From Prevotellaceae bacterium (GTDB taxonomy: Bacteria; Bacteroidota; Bacteroidia; Bacteroidales; UBA932): a stretch of 8,813 bases of DNA. Both the position numbers and the translations under genes were made by a program. The notes below the pieces were generated by a model. That model had not been told where the DNA came from and searched no databases. It saw only the letters and a list, made by a program, of their open reading frames with translations. This document shows positions 1 through 6,604 of the stretch, in pieces (positions within the stretch are counted from its first letter, which is position 1; each line of letters starts with the position of its first letter). Where the stretch lies: the NCBI GenBank assembly GCA_031258755.1, contig JAIRMK010000195.1:1-8813 (forward strand), read 5' to 3'.

Positions 1-1809
1 TCCGAAGACGTGGTGAACATGATTCTTTACGGGTCGGACGAGTTATTCCGCGTACAGGCCGTAAACGGCTCCTCGCTGAATTACATGACCACGTTTGGCG
101 GTATCGTAAATGTGCTGGAAAATGCGGAAGAAGACGCTGAAAGCAGCAAAAGCTCCCCGATGCGCTTCATCAAGTATGCCGTATGCCCGGTGTGCCACGG
201 CACGCGGTTGAAGGAAGAGGCGCTGTTCTTTAAAATTGCCGGCAAGCATATCGCCGAACTGTCCGAAATGGATCTTGATACGCTCTCCGACTGGTTTAGC
301 CGCCTCGACGCACAGCTGACCCGGAAACAACAGGCCATTGCCCGGGATATATTAAAAGAAATCCGCGACCGGCTCACGTTCCTGCTCGATGTGGGCTTGT
401 CGTACCTTTCGCTTAGCCGTAGCACGCGCAGCCTTAGCGGGGGCGAGAGCCAGCGCATACGTCTGGCCACGCAAATCGGCTCGAAACTGGTGAACGTGCT
501 GTATATCCTCGACGAGCCGAGTATCGGCCTGCACCAGCGCGACAACCGCAAGCTGATTGACGCCCTGAAAAAACTGCGCGACGAAGGCAATTCCGTCATC
601 GTGGTGGAACACGACGAGGAAATGATCCGCAGCGCCGATTACGTGATAGACATGGGACCCGGGGCGGGGCGCAAAGGCGGCGAAGTAGTGTTTAACGGAC
701 GGATAGACGACGGCGTTTGTCGTGCCGATACCGGCAAATCACTTACCCTCGCTTATATTTGCGGGACGAAGAAAATAAACGTCCCTGCCGCACGGCGCAA
801 GGGAAACGGCGAATTTATCAGTATTACCGGCGCTACGGGCAATAACCTGAAAGCGGTGAATGTGACGTTTCCTTTGGGGATGCTCATCTGTGTGACAGGT
901 GTGAGCGGAAGCGGCAAATCGACGCTGGTGAATGAAACATTACAGCCCATACTCAGTCAGGCGCTGTATCATTCCTATCAGGCGCCGCTGGCTTATAAAA
1001 CCGTCGCAGGCATAGACCATATCGACAAGGTGGTGGAGGTTGACCAGTCGCCGCTGGGACGCACGCCGCGCAGCAATCCGGCCACCTACACCAATTTGTT
1101 TACCGACATTCGCAAGTTGTTTGAAGAAACCCCCGATGCGAAAATACGCGGCTATAAGGCGGGACGCTTTTCCTTCAACGTGCGCGGCGGGCGCTGTGAG
1201 GAATGTCGCGGCGCCGGTGTCAAGACCATTGAAATGAATTTCCTTCCCGACGTATATGTTCCCTGCAAAGCCTGCAACGGACGCCGGTATAACCGCGAGA
1301 CGCTGGACGTAAAGTACAAGGGCAAAAATATTAACGAAGTGCTTGAAATGACCATCAATCAGGCGTGCGATTTCTTTGCGCACGTTCCGCACCTTATGCA
1401 GCGCCTCAAAACCTTGCAGGATGTGGGTTTGGGATATGTCAAGCTGGGGCAGCCGTCCACCACCCTCAGCGGGGGCGAGAGCCAGCGGGTGAAGCTGGCG
1501 GCCGAGCTGGCAAAGCGCGATACGGGAAACACCCTTTACATCCTCGATGAACCCACTACCGGCTTGCATTTCGAGGACGTGCGCATTTTGCTCGAAGTGC
1601 TCGACAAACTGGTCGACCGCGGCAACACGGTGATGGTGATTGAGCACAACATGGATGTGGTCAAAACCGCCGATTACATCATCGACCTTGGACCGGAAGG
1701 CGGCGCCGGCGGCGGAACAGTTGTCGCCACCGGAACGCCGGAAGAAGTAGCTAAAAACAAAAAGAGTTGTACCGGTCATTTTCTAAAGGCTTTATTATTG
1801 AAAAAGTAA
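1..1809 (+). CDS. uvrA: UvrA, excinuclease ABC subunit A (5'-truncated by window edge)
   Basis: UvrA is the DNA-damage-sensing ATPase of nucleotide excision repair; it dimerises, loads UvrB on the lesion and acts on DNA in the cytoplasm. The frame is open from base 1, so the gene starts upstream. About 602 residues are visible of a family length near 940; the first Walker A and the UvrB-binding domain lie outside. Counting from the GTG at base 10, I see: CPVC at 59-62 (zinc module in the first signature domain), first ABC signature LSGGESQ at 142-148, Walker B ILDEPS at 166-171, second Walker A GVSGSGKST at 297-305, a C-x2-C-x19-C-x2-C zinc finger with C396, C399, C419 and C422, second signature at 486-492 and Walker B ILDEPT near 511-516. 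The C-terminus (GTPEEVAKN, then TGHFLKALL) is of normal type. Its last 59 bp overlap the end of the opposing rnr gene. All visible catalytic motifs are intact. Confidence 0.97.
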   Translation, partial: SEDVVNMILYGSDELFRVQAVNGSSLNYMTTFGGIVNVLENAEEDAESSKSSPMRFIKYAVCPVCHGTRLKEEALFFKIAGKHIAELSEMDLDTLSDWFSRLDAQLTRKQQAIARDILKEIRDRLTFLLDVGLSYLSLSRSTRSLSGGESQRIRLATQIGSKLVNVLYILDEPSIGLHQRDNRKLIDALKKLRDEGNSVIVVEHDEEMIRSADYVIDMGPGAGRKGGEVVFNGRIDDGVCRADTGKSLTLAYICGTKKINVPAARRKGNGEFISITGATGNNLKAVNVTFPLGMLICVTGVSGSGKSTLVNETLQPILSQALYHSYQAPLAYKTVAGIDHIDKVVEVDQSPLGRTPRSNPATYTNLFTDIRKLFEETPDAKIRGYKAGRFSFNVRGGRCEECRGAGVKTIEMNFLPDVYVPCKACNGRRYNRETLDVKYKGKNINEVLEMTINQACDFFAHVPHLMQRLKTLQDVGLGYVKLGQPSTTLSGGESQRVKLAAELAKRDTGNTLYILDEPTTGLHFEDVRILLEVLDKLVDRGNTVMVIEHNMDVVKTADYIIDLGPEGGAGGGTVVATGTPEEVAKNKKSCTGHFLKALLLKK

Positions 1810-3958
1810 TATCTTTCGAGAACTTGTCGACGTGGCTTGACGCCACCAGCACGTTATCACCCAACTTATAATCAACCGTATTCATCGGATTGGTGACCCT
1901 GCAATTTTGCGGATCGTAGAAACAGTCGTGCCCTTCAATTTTTGCAATATACACACGGCCTACAATGCCGCTGTGGGTTAATTCAATCATAATTTCCCGT
2001 TCGTTAAGGTTGTAAATCTTAGCCGCAAACAACTCTCCGACGTGGTCTTCCATGTATTCCACAGCCTTCTGCTGGATATAATCCTCTTCCGCTTCCTTTG
2101 CTTTGTTGGACTGTAACGTCAGGTAGTCGCACAATTTTTCCAGTTCTGCCTGCTCGTAGCCCGGCAGCGGGGTATTCTGTTGAAGCAATACATAGTGCTC
2201 CATCAGCCGGTGTACCACCACGTCGGCATAGCGGCGCAGCGGCGACGTGAAATGGGTGTAAGACCCGAAACCTAATGCATAGTGTGCCTTGCAACCGGCG
2301 GAATAACGCGCCTTGGACATGGATTGCAGCGCCAGCAAATTCAACAAACGTTCATCGGGTTGTCCGTGTACATTATTCAATAACTGGCTCATTTGCTGTG
2401 CCAGCGTGCGGCTCGAATAGACTTCTCCCATCGGGTAACCCAAATAGCGGATCATGTGTATAAACCGGTCGAACCTTGTAGGGTTCGGAAGTCCGTGCAC
2501 ACGGTAGATGAACGGCCGTTTTGTTTTTGGTGCACAGAAAGAGTTTTTGCAGATCTTCTCGGCCACCGACCGGTTGGCCAGCAACATAAACTCTTCAATC
2601 AGTGAAGTAGCCCGGTTGGGATGGTGGACAAAAGCATTGACCGGATGTTCGTGTTTGTCAAATTCAAAATGAACCTGCGTACGCCCTTCAAAAGAAATGG
2701 CGCCGTTATGGAAACGGTTTTTGCGCAATATCTGCGAGATGTGTGCCAACGCTTGAAGCTCCCCGGCCATGTCACCCTTTCCCGATTTGATGATCCGGTC
2801 GGCCTCCGCGTAACTGAATTGTCGCTGCGAACAAATTAATGTCTTCTCGAGCTTGCTGTGCAACACTTTTCCACCCGGACTCACTTCAAACATCACGGAG
2901 AAAGTCCGCTTGTCGTGGCCGGCCGAGAGGGAGCAGTGCTCGATGAATGGTAACGGCAACATCGGAACCATGCGGTTGGACAAATACACGCATGTGCCCC
3001 GCAGTGCCGCCTCGCGGTCGAGCGCCGAGTCTTTCCTCAGATAGTAACTGATGTCCACGATATGTACCCCGATTTCCAAGTTTCCGTTGGACATTTTTCT
3101 AATCGACAATGCGTCGTCGATGTCCGAGCAGCCCGGCGGGTCGATGGTAAATGTGGGTACGCCGCGCAAATCCGTACGATAGAAAGGTTCTTTATGCGCG
3201 GGGTCTTGAGCAGTCGCGATGACCTCCTGTGCTTCCTGCTCTTGCGTGGCGGAGAAGAAGAAACTAAAATTATACCGCTTCATCCGGATTGCCATATCGA
3301 GATCCGGGTCGCCCCGCTTCCCGAGTATTTCCGTCACGTGGCCTTGTAGCGTTCGTTGCTGCTGCGATTTCGCTTCAATCTCTATCACTACGGCGTCGCC
3401 GTCCTCCGCGCCGTTGAGCTTATGTAGCGGAATGATAATATCGCGGTATATATTTTGGTCGGGAATAAACCATGCTTTTTCCTGCAGCACTTCAATCGTT
3501 CCGGGCATGGTGCGCTGGGCAAAGCGGATAATGCGTATCACTTCTGCCACCGGTTGGTTGTGCGCGTCTTTTTTCACTGCGGCATACACGGTGTCGCCGT
3601 AGCTTGCGCCCCGCAGATGTTCGCGCACCACGGGTACCGGTTTCTTATGGTAAATGGACAGGATGGCGGGCGTGTTGTCCGACACAATATCGATCACACC
3701 GGTGATCAGGTCTTTCCGGCACAGGCGGTAGCGGTCGGGGAACCGTTCTTCAATATAGCCTCGCAGCTGCAGAATACGTAGCGCTTCCTGCATCATACAA
3801 CGCGAGTCGACATCATGCACCCCCAGCTGAATACAAAGCTGCGCTGCGGATACATTTTTATCCGCGCTCATCTCTAAAATTTTCAGAATTGTGCGTGCAA
3901 TCCTACGTCTCGTTGTCCTCCTTTGGAAAAAATCTTTCCACCGGCGAGTACGTAACAT
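1751..3958 (-). CDS. rnr: Ribonuclease R (RNB-family 3'-5' exoribonuclease)
   Basis: A processive, metal-dependent 3'-5' exoribonuclease that degrades structured RNA, including mRNA and rRNA fragments, in the cytoplasm. The protein is 735 residues. Order of parts: basic N-terminus with a winged-helix-like region (about 12-80), cold-shock OB domains (about 80-220), RNB catalytic domain (about 260-585), and an S1 RNA-binding domain (about 640-720). The four catalytic aspartates of the RNase II family fit D273, D279, D281 and D282 in TIDPPGCSDIDDA. The late RNB motif HFTSPLRRYADVVVHR is at 569-584. RNase R is preferred to RNase II because of the N-terminal extension and length. Start: ATG at 3958, about 25 nt beyond a TATATTTG box, with a purine-rich AGAAGAAGAA stretch before it. 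The stop lies inside uvrA. A 177-bp gap and its own promoter candidate separate it from the upstream flavoprotein gene. Confidence 0.96.
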   Translation of the reverse strand: MLRTRRWKDFFQRRTTRRRIARTILKILEMSADKNVSAAQLCIQLGVHDVDSRCMMQEALRILQLRGYIEERFPDRYRLCRKDLITGVIDIVSDNTPAILSIYHKKPVPVVREHLRGASYGDTVYAAVKKDAHNQPVAEVIRIIRFAQRTMPGTIEVLQEKAWFIPDQNIYRDIIIPLHKLNGAEDGDAVVIEIEAKSQQQRTLQGHVTEILGKRGDPDLDMAIRMKRYNFSFFFSATQEQEAQEVIATAQDPAHKEPFYRTDLRGVPTFTIDPPGCSDIDDALSIRKMSNGNLEIGVHIVDISYYLRKDSALDREAALRGTCVYLSNRMVPMLPLPFIEHCSLSAGHDKRTFSVMFEVSPGGKVLHSKLEKTLICSQRQFSYAEADRIIKSGKGDMAGELQALAHISQILRKNRFHNGAISFEGRTQVHFEFDKHEHPVNAFVHHPNRATSLIEEFMLLANRSVAEKICKNSFCAPKTKRPFIYRVHGLPNPTRFDRFIHMIRYLGYPMGEVYSSRTLAQQMSQLLNNVHGQPDERLLNLLALQSMSKARYSAGCKAHYALGFGSYTHFTSPLRRYADVVVHRLMEHYVLLQQNTPLPGYEQAELEKLCDYLTLQSNKAKEAEEDYIQQKAVEYMEDHVGELFAAKIYNLNEREIMIELTHSGIVGRVYIAKIEGHDCFYDPQNCRVTNPMNTVDYKLGDNVLVASSHVDKFSKDITFSIIKPLENDRYNSFCF

Positions 3959-3982
3959 CTATTTTAGTTCTTCTTCTGCAGG

Positions 3983-3990
3983 CAAATATA
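3983..3990 (-). promoter_or_regulatory. Candidate -7 box (TATATTTG) for rnr
   Basis: On the minus strand this matches the Bacteroidota -7 consensus TAnnTTTG exactly and lies 24 nt before the RNase R ATG, which gives a leader of under 20 nt. No clear TTTG -33 box is seen at 19-21 nt. An inverted copy, TATATTTG on the plus strand at 4004-4011, forms a perfect 8-bp inverted repeat with a 13-nt spacer. TATTTTTG, another plus-strand match, is at 3994-4001. Confidence 0.45.
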
Positions 3991-4034
3991 TCTTATTTTT
4001 GCATATATTTGTGTTAAAATACAGAGGAATTACC

Positions 4035-4073
4035 TAATTTTAAGATAATTTAAGACTTTTTATGTTAAAATTA
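4035..4073. repeat. AT-only inverted repeat 3' of the flavoprotein gene
   Basis: TAATTTTAA at 4035-4043 is perfectly complementary to TTAAAATTA at 4065-4073, with a 21-nt spacer. It lies in the gap between the flavoprotein stop (4136) and the RNase R start. An all-AT stem with a long loop and no following U-run is a poor terminator; it may be chance in AT-rich DNA. Confidence 0.3.
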
Positions 4074-4094
4074 ATGAAAATCAGGCCACACATG

Positions 4095-4115
4095 AAAAAA
4101 ACCGCTACTTTCCGC
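4095..4115. repeat. Imperfect 21-bp repeat, copy 1 (3' of the flavoprotein gene)
   Basis: Seven A residues followed by CCGCTACTTTCCGC. It matches 18 of 21 positions of 5748-5768, in the same orientation. The two copies lie just outside the two ends of the flavoprotein gene. On the minus strand each ends in CGG plus seven T. That resembles a terminator tract, but no CCG-bearing partner arm is present to make a stem. Confidence 0.5.
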
Positions 4116-4135
4116 TCACTTACAAACCATAACTT

Positions 4136-5692
4136 TTAACTAAGTAATGCGATTTTTTCCGCGCACCGTATCCCATCGATGGCCGAAGAAGTGATGCCGC
4201 CGGCATAGCCTGCCCCTTCCCCGCAAGGGTACAGGCGGGCGAGTTGCACATGCTGCAAAGTGTGTGGGTCGCGCACTATGCGCACCGGCGATGAGGTGCG
4301 CGACTCCACCGCCACCAGCACGGCTTCTTTCGAAAGATAGCCGGGCATTTTCTTGCCGAACTGTGCGAACGCCGCTTGCAGGCTCCGGCCAACAACCGCC
4401 GGCAGCAACTCATGCAATGGCGCCGGCGCCACGCCCGGAATGTAGGACGTCTCAGGCAGGGTGGCGGAGGTTTTTCCGGCCATGAAGTCCACAAGCCGCT
4501 GTGCGGGGGCGGTCAGGGACATGCCTTGTGCCTGTACATTCCGCTCCAGATCCTGTTGAAACCGCAGGCCGGCGAGAACACCGTGTTCCTGATAGTCGGA
4601 CAACTCGGCAGGGTCGACCTGCGCCACAATGCCGGCGTTGGCATACGGCGAACTGCGCCGGGAATTAGACATGCCATTCACCACCGTTTCGCCGGACGCC
4701 GTGACGGCAGGCACCATGATGCCGCCGGGGCACATGCAGAACGAAAACACGCCCCGTGTGCCGACTTGCGCGGTTAAACTGTAAGCGGCCGGCGGCAGCG
4801 CCATTTCATTCGATTGGCCATGCCGGGCGCCGTATTGTATTTCGTTGATGAGCGCCTGCGGATGCTCGGCGCGTACACCGAGGGCAAAGGGCTTGGCTTC
4901 GAGCGCCCACCGGCGGCGGTAGAACAGTTCGTACACATCGCGCGCCGAATGGCCGGTGGCCAATATCACGGCAATACCTTCGTAACGCTTGCCCTGCATA
5001 TCTTCCACGCCAAGCACAGTCTGGTTTTTAACTATAAAATCATTGACGCAGGTATTAAAATAATAAGCGCCGCCGCAACCGGTAATCGTTTCACGGATGC
5101 GAGCAAGGATGCGGGGCAGCTTGTCGGTGCCGATATGCGGGTGGGCGTCAATGAGAATGTCGGGATGGGCGCCATGGTGCACAAACTGTTGCAAAACCTC
5201 ACTGATGTTGCCCCGTTTATTGGAGCGGGTATAGAGCTTGCCATCGGAATAAGTGCCTGCGCCGCCTTCACCGAAACACCAGTTGGAATTTACATCCACC
5301 ACTCGTTCGCGCGACAGGCGGGCAATGTCGTACTTACGTTCTTCCACCGGCTTTCCGCGATCGAGGATAAGAGGCCGAAGGCCTTTTTCCAGCAGCTTAA
5401 GTGCGGCAAACAATCCGGCAGGCCCCGCGCCGACAATCACCACCGGCGGCTTACCCTCTACATTCCGGTATTTGGATGGCGCCGTTAAATCCTGAAGTGG
5501 CGTTCCTTCGGTATACACTTTGAGTTTCAGCTGTAGCTGCGGGTTTTTGTGCCTGACGTCGAGCGAGCGCCTAACGATTTGCAGGGCTGTAATATCGGCA
5601 AGAGGAAGTTGCAAAGCGCGGGCGGCAGCCTGTTTTAGCTGTTCATCGCCGGCCGAGGCCGGCGACATACTCAGTTGAAGGTCAGCAATCAA
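4136..5692 (-). CDS. NAD(P)/FAD-dependent oxidoreductase, COG2509 family
   Basis: An uncharacterised FAD-dependent dehydrogenase, 518 residues with the chosen start; substrate unknown, expected cytoplasmic. An N-terminal region of about 75 residues precedes a Rossmann FAD-binding motif VVIVGAGPAG (about residues 84-93) ending in an acidic residue at LILDRG. Then come the family-typical GEGGAGTYSDGKLY (about 141-154), the second dinucleotide motif ILATGHSARDVY (about 243-254), and a C-terminal CGEGAGYAGGITSS segment that closes the FAD site. Start: the frame can be extended to a TTG at 5740, but that codon lies in the -33 box of a consensus promoter, so the extra 16 hydrophobic residues are probably untranslated. 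A TTG at 5692 gives LIADLQLS, which resembles the N-terminus I recall for Bacteroides relatives (MIQELQLR). An ATG at 5668 is the alternative (510 residues). A strong hairpin follows that ATG directly. Confidence 0.9.
   Translation of the reverse strand: MIADLQLSMSPASAGDEQLKQAAARALQLPLADITALQIVRRSLDVRHKNPQLQLKLKVYTEGTPLQDLTAPSKYRNVEGKPPVVIVGAGPAGLFAALKLLEKGLRPLILDRGKPVEERKYDIARLSRERVVDVNSNWCFGEGGAGTYSDGKLYTRSNKRGNISEVLQQFVHHGAHPDILIDAHPHIGTDKLPRILARIRETITGCGGAYYFNTCVNDFIVKNQTVLGVEDMQGKRYEGIAVILATGHSARDVYELFYRRRWALEAKPFALGVRAEHPQALINEIQYGARHGQSNEMALPPAAYSLTAQVGTRGVFSFCMCPGGIMVPAVTASGETVVNGMSNSRRSSPYANAGIVAQVDPAELSDYQEHGVLAGLRFQQDLERNVQAQGMSLTAPAQRLVDFMAGKTSATLPETSYIPGVAPAPLHELLPAVVGRSLQAAFAQFGKKMPGYLSKEAVLVAVESRTSSPVRIVRDPHTLQHVQLARLYPCGEGAGYAGGITSSAIDGIRCAEKIALLS
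5647..5664 (-). other. GC-rich hairpin in the early coding region of the flavoprotein gene
   Basis: CGCCGGCC at 5647-5654 and GGCCGGCG at 5657-5664 are perfect inverted repeats separated by two bases. In RNA this gives about seven GC pairs with a four-base loop. It begins one nucleotide after the alternative ATG codon at 5668-5666 and about 28 nt into the message if translation starts at the TTG at 5692. It could hinder initiation at the ATG or lower translation generally. It also encodes protein (SPASAG), so it may be only a codon-use accident. Confidence 0.6.
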
Positions 5693-5709
5693 AACAAATA
5701 CGCAAACTG

Positions 5710-5741
5710 CAAAGTTACGCAATGTAAAAAAAATACTCAAA
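5710..5741 (-). promoter_or_regulatory. Consensus Bacteroidota promoter for the flavoprotein gene
   Basis: On the minus strand, TTTG (5741-5738) is followed by 20 nt and then TAACTTTG (5717-5710), an exact match to the -33 TTTG / -7 TAnnTTTG consensus. Transcription should begin near 5703-5705. That is downstream of the TTG at 5740 and only about 11-13 nt before the TTG at 5692, so this element decides between the starts. Confidence 0.7.
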
Positions 5742-5747
5742 CTTCAC

Positions 5748-5768
5748 AAAAAAACCGTTACTTCACGC
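5748..5768. repeat. Imperfect 21-bp repeat, copy 2 (5' of the flavoprotein gene)
   Basis: Seven A residues followed by CCGTTACTTCACGC, matching 18 of 21 positions of 4095-4115. It lies just upstream of the -33 box of the flavoprotein promoter. In this copy GTGAAGT (minus strand) recurs 18 nt further on, at 5747-5741, running into the -33 TTTG. Confidence 0.5.
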
Positions 5769-5840
5769 AAAGAAAATACACATGCTTAAGTACTTATAAA
5801 AAGGAAGCGCGAGTCTGCAGATAATTTATTTTATGCAAAG

Positions 5841-5856
5841 AGGTCTTACGAAACCT
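5841..5856 (-). terminator. Small hairpin, possible weak terminator
   Basis: On the minus strand AGGTTT-CGTA-AGACCT folds into a six-pair stem (one G-T) with a four-base loop, followed by CTTTG and AT-rich sequence. The T-tract is poor. Its interest is its position about 200 nt downstream of the promoter at 6054-6084, where it could end a short non-coding transcript. Confidence 0.25.
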
Positions 5857-6043
5857 ATACTACCAAATAAATCTAGACTCACACCATCTTTTTCTGATAT
5901 TAGATATAGACGATATATTATAAAAAGGGAAAGCCAGATCGCAACTTTTACGCTTTAGGTAGTAATTTAAGAAAATTCGTAAGTTTTTTTTGCTTTAAAG
6001 TACAAAAGTAACGCTAAATAAATCAATAAAAGAACGATAAATA

Positions 6044-6053
6044 TTTCCGGAAA
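6044..6053. promoter_or_regulatory. Palindrome TTTCCGGAAA at a predicted transcription start
   Basis: A perfect 10-bp palindrome directly after the TACATTTG -7 box (6061-6054, minus strand), covering the expected start point near 6046-6049. Its position suits a repressor operator. No regulator is known for it and the site is short. Confidence 0.35.
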
Positions 6054-6084
6054 CAAATGTAAAGCTTTTTCTTTAAAGTACAAA
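6054..6084 (-). promoter_or_regulatory. Consensus Bacteroidota promoter inside the gap
   Basis: On the minus strand, TTTG (6084-6081), 19 nt, then TACATTTG (6061-6054): both boxes and the spacing fit the Bacteroidota housekeeping consensus. It fires toward the flavoprotein gene, whose start is about 350 nt away and has its own promoter. It may give a long leader or a separate small RNA. Confidence 0.5.
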
Positions 6085-6163
6085 ATATAAAATTGTTAAA
6101 ATGTGTTTAAGTTTAGGATAAAAAACAATCTTTGCAAGGATTTTAACCCATTGATTTTAAATG

Positions 6164-6206
6164 ATTATAACATTAGGATTATAAAACATTATTAAAATGT
6201 TATAAT
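6164..6206. repeat. 11-bp inverted repeat just after rnpA
   Basis: ATTATAACATT at 6164-6174 and its exact complement at 6196-6206, spaced by 21 nt, begin 8 nt past the rnpA stop. A shorter stem (AACATT 6185-6190 with AATGTT 6196-6201) competes for the same right arm. It sits where a terminator is expected, but the stem is almost all AT and no U-run follows. Confidence 0.35.
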
Positions 6207-6214
6207 GTGATATG

Positions 6215-6604
6215 CTATAATTCAGCCTGTTGTATTAGGGCGCTGTTTGTGTTTTTTATAGCTTCGGCCACTGATTTGTACGGCAATATTGTTTCACTGA
6301 CATAATGTAAAATCAATTGTAAGGACTTACCCTGAGCGGTTAGCGCCGCCGTTAGTTCTTGTTTGTGCAGGCGAAAGGCTTCCCGCGTACGCCGTTTTAA
6401 CACATTGCGGTGCACCGCTTTTTTGAAATGCCGTTTCGGCACCGTAATCATCACCCGGCATGGTGCGGCCTGCGATGCGGCCGTTGCATCGGATAGTCGG
6501 TAGTAGATTTTGAAAGGGAATACGAAAACGGCATTGCCTTGCATGAACAACATTTCAATCTGCTTTTTGGAGCAGAGGCGTTCTTTTTTGCGAAAGCCGT
6601 TCAT
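6215..6604 (-). CDS. rnpA: Ribonuclease P protein component
   Basis: The small basic protein subunit of RNase P; it binds the catalytic RNA and helps it remove 5' leaders from pre-tRNAs. 129 residues, normal for the family. The RNR signature is at 61-78: KKAVHRNVLKRRTREAFR, with the conserved R66-N67 and the basic helix after it. FRKKERL at 4-10 and MITVPKR at 52-58 are also typical. The ATG overlaps the hemD stop (ATGA), so translation is probably coupled to hemD; it is the last gene of the operon. Relatives usually have yidD next; here AT-rich non-coding DNA follows. Confidence 0.95.
   Translation of the reverse strand: MNGFRKKERLCSKKQIEMLFMQGNAVFVFPFKIYYRLSDATAASQAAPCRVMITVPKRHFKKAVHRNVLKRRTREAFRLHKQELTAALTAQGKSLQLILHYVSETILPYKSVAEAIKNTNSALIQQAEL

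Larger units (their letters stand above)
5993..6085. repeat. 15-bp direct repeat pair
   Basis: CTTTAAAGTACAAAA occurs at 5993-6007 and again at 6071-6085, 78 bp apart and identical. Read on the minus strand, each copy carries a TTTG -33 box and the following spacer. The upstream copy is followed by an exact -7 box (TACATTTG, 19-nt spacer). The downstream copy has only a degenerate TACGAATT at 21 nt, but overlaps a different -7 match, TACTTTTG (6010-6003). Confidence 0.6.
5742..6214. other. Long AT-rich gap without a gene
   Basis: This stretch of about 470 bp, far poorer in G+C than its neighbours, has no plausible reading frame on either strand and no tRNA. It holds a consensus minus-strand promoter (6054-6084), a palindrome at its predicted start point (6044-6053), a 15-bp direct repeat (5993-6007, 6071-6085), a small hairpin (5841-5856) and an inverted repeat beside the rnpA stop (6164-6206). 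In related Bacteroidales this is where yidD, then often tatD and tyrS, would follow rnpA. I can recognise no remnant of them. Confidence 0.6.

Noticed and set aside
1730..1741. CCGG-AACG-CCGG hairpin near the uvrA/rnr junction as a terminator
   Set aside because: The stem has only four pairs and no T-run follows on either strand; GTGGC/GCCAC at 1832-1846 is equally unconvincing.
940..1779. 279-codon open frame antisense to uvrA
   Set aside because: It lies wholly opposite clear UvrA motifs, its translation resembles no family I recognise, and such frames arise from codon bias in GC-rich genes.
2720..3160. Possible loss of a catalytic aspartate in RNase R (GC where many relatives have DA)
   Set aside because: Aligning with the RNase II spacing (D, +6, +8, +9) places all four aspartates at 273, 279, 281 and 282; the varying residues are not catalytic.
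4814..5488. 224-codon plus-strand frame opposite the flavoprotein gene
   Set aside because: It is antisense to intact FAD-binding motifs, has no promoter or family resemblance, and is best explained as a shadow.
5693..5740. Signal-peptide-like start of the flavoprotein
   Set aside because: It begins with TTG within a -33 promoter box; the predicted transcript starts after it.
5742..6214. tRNA, riboswitch or CRISPR-like array in the gap
   Set aside because: There are no cloverleaf arms or CCA end, no recognisable aptamer core, and only one repeat pair with no regular spacers.
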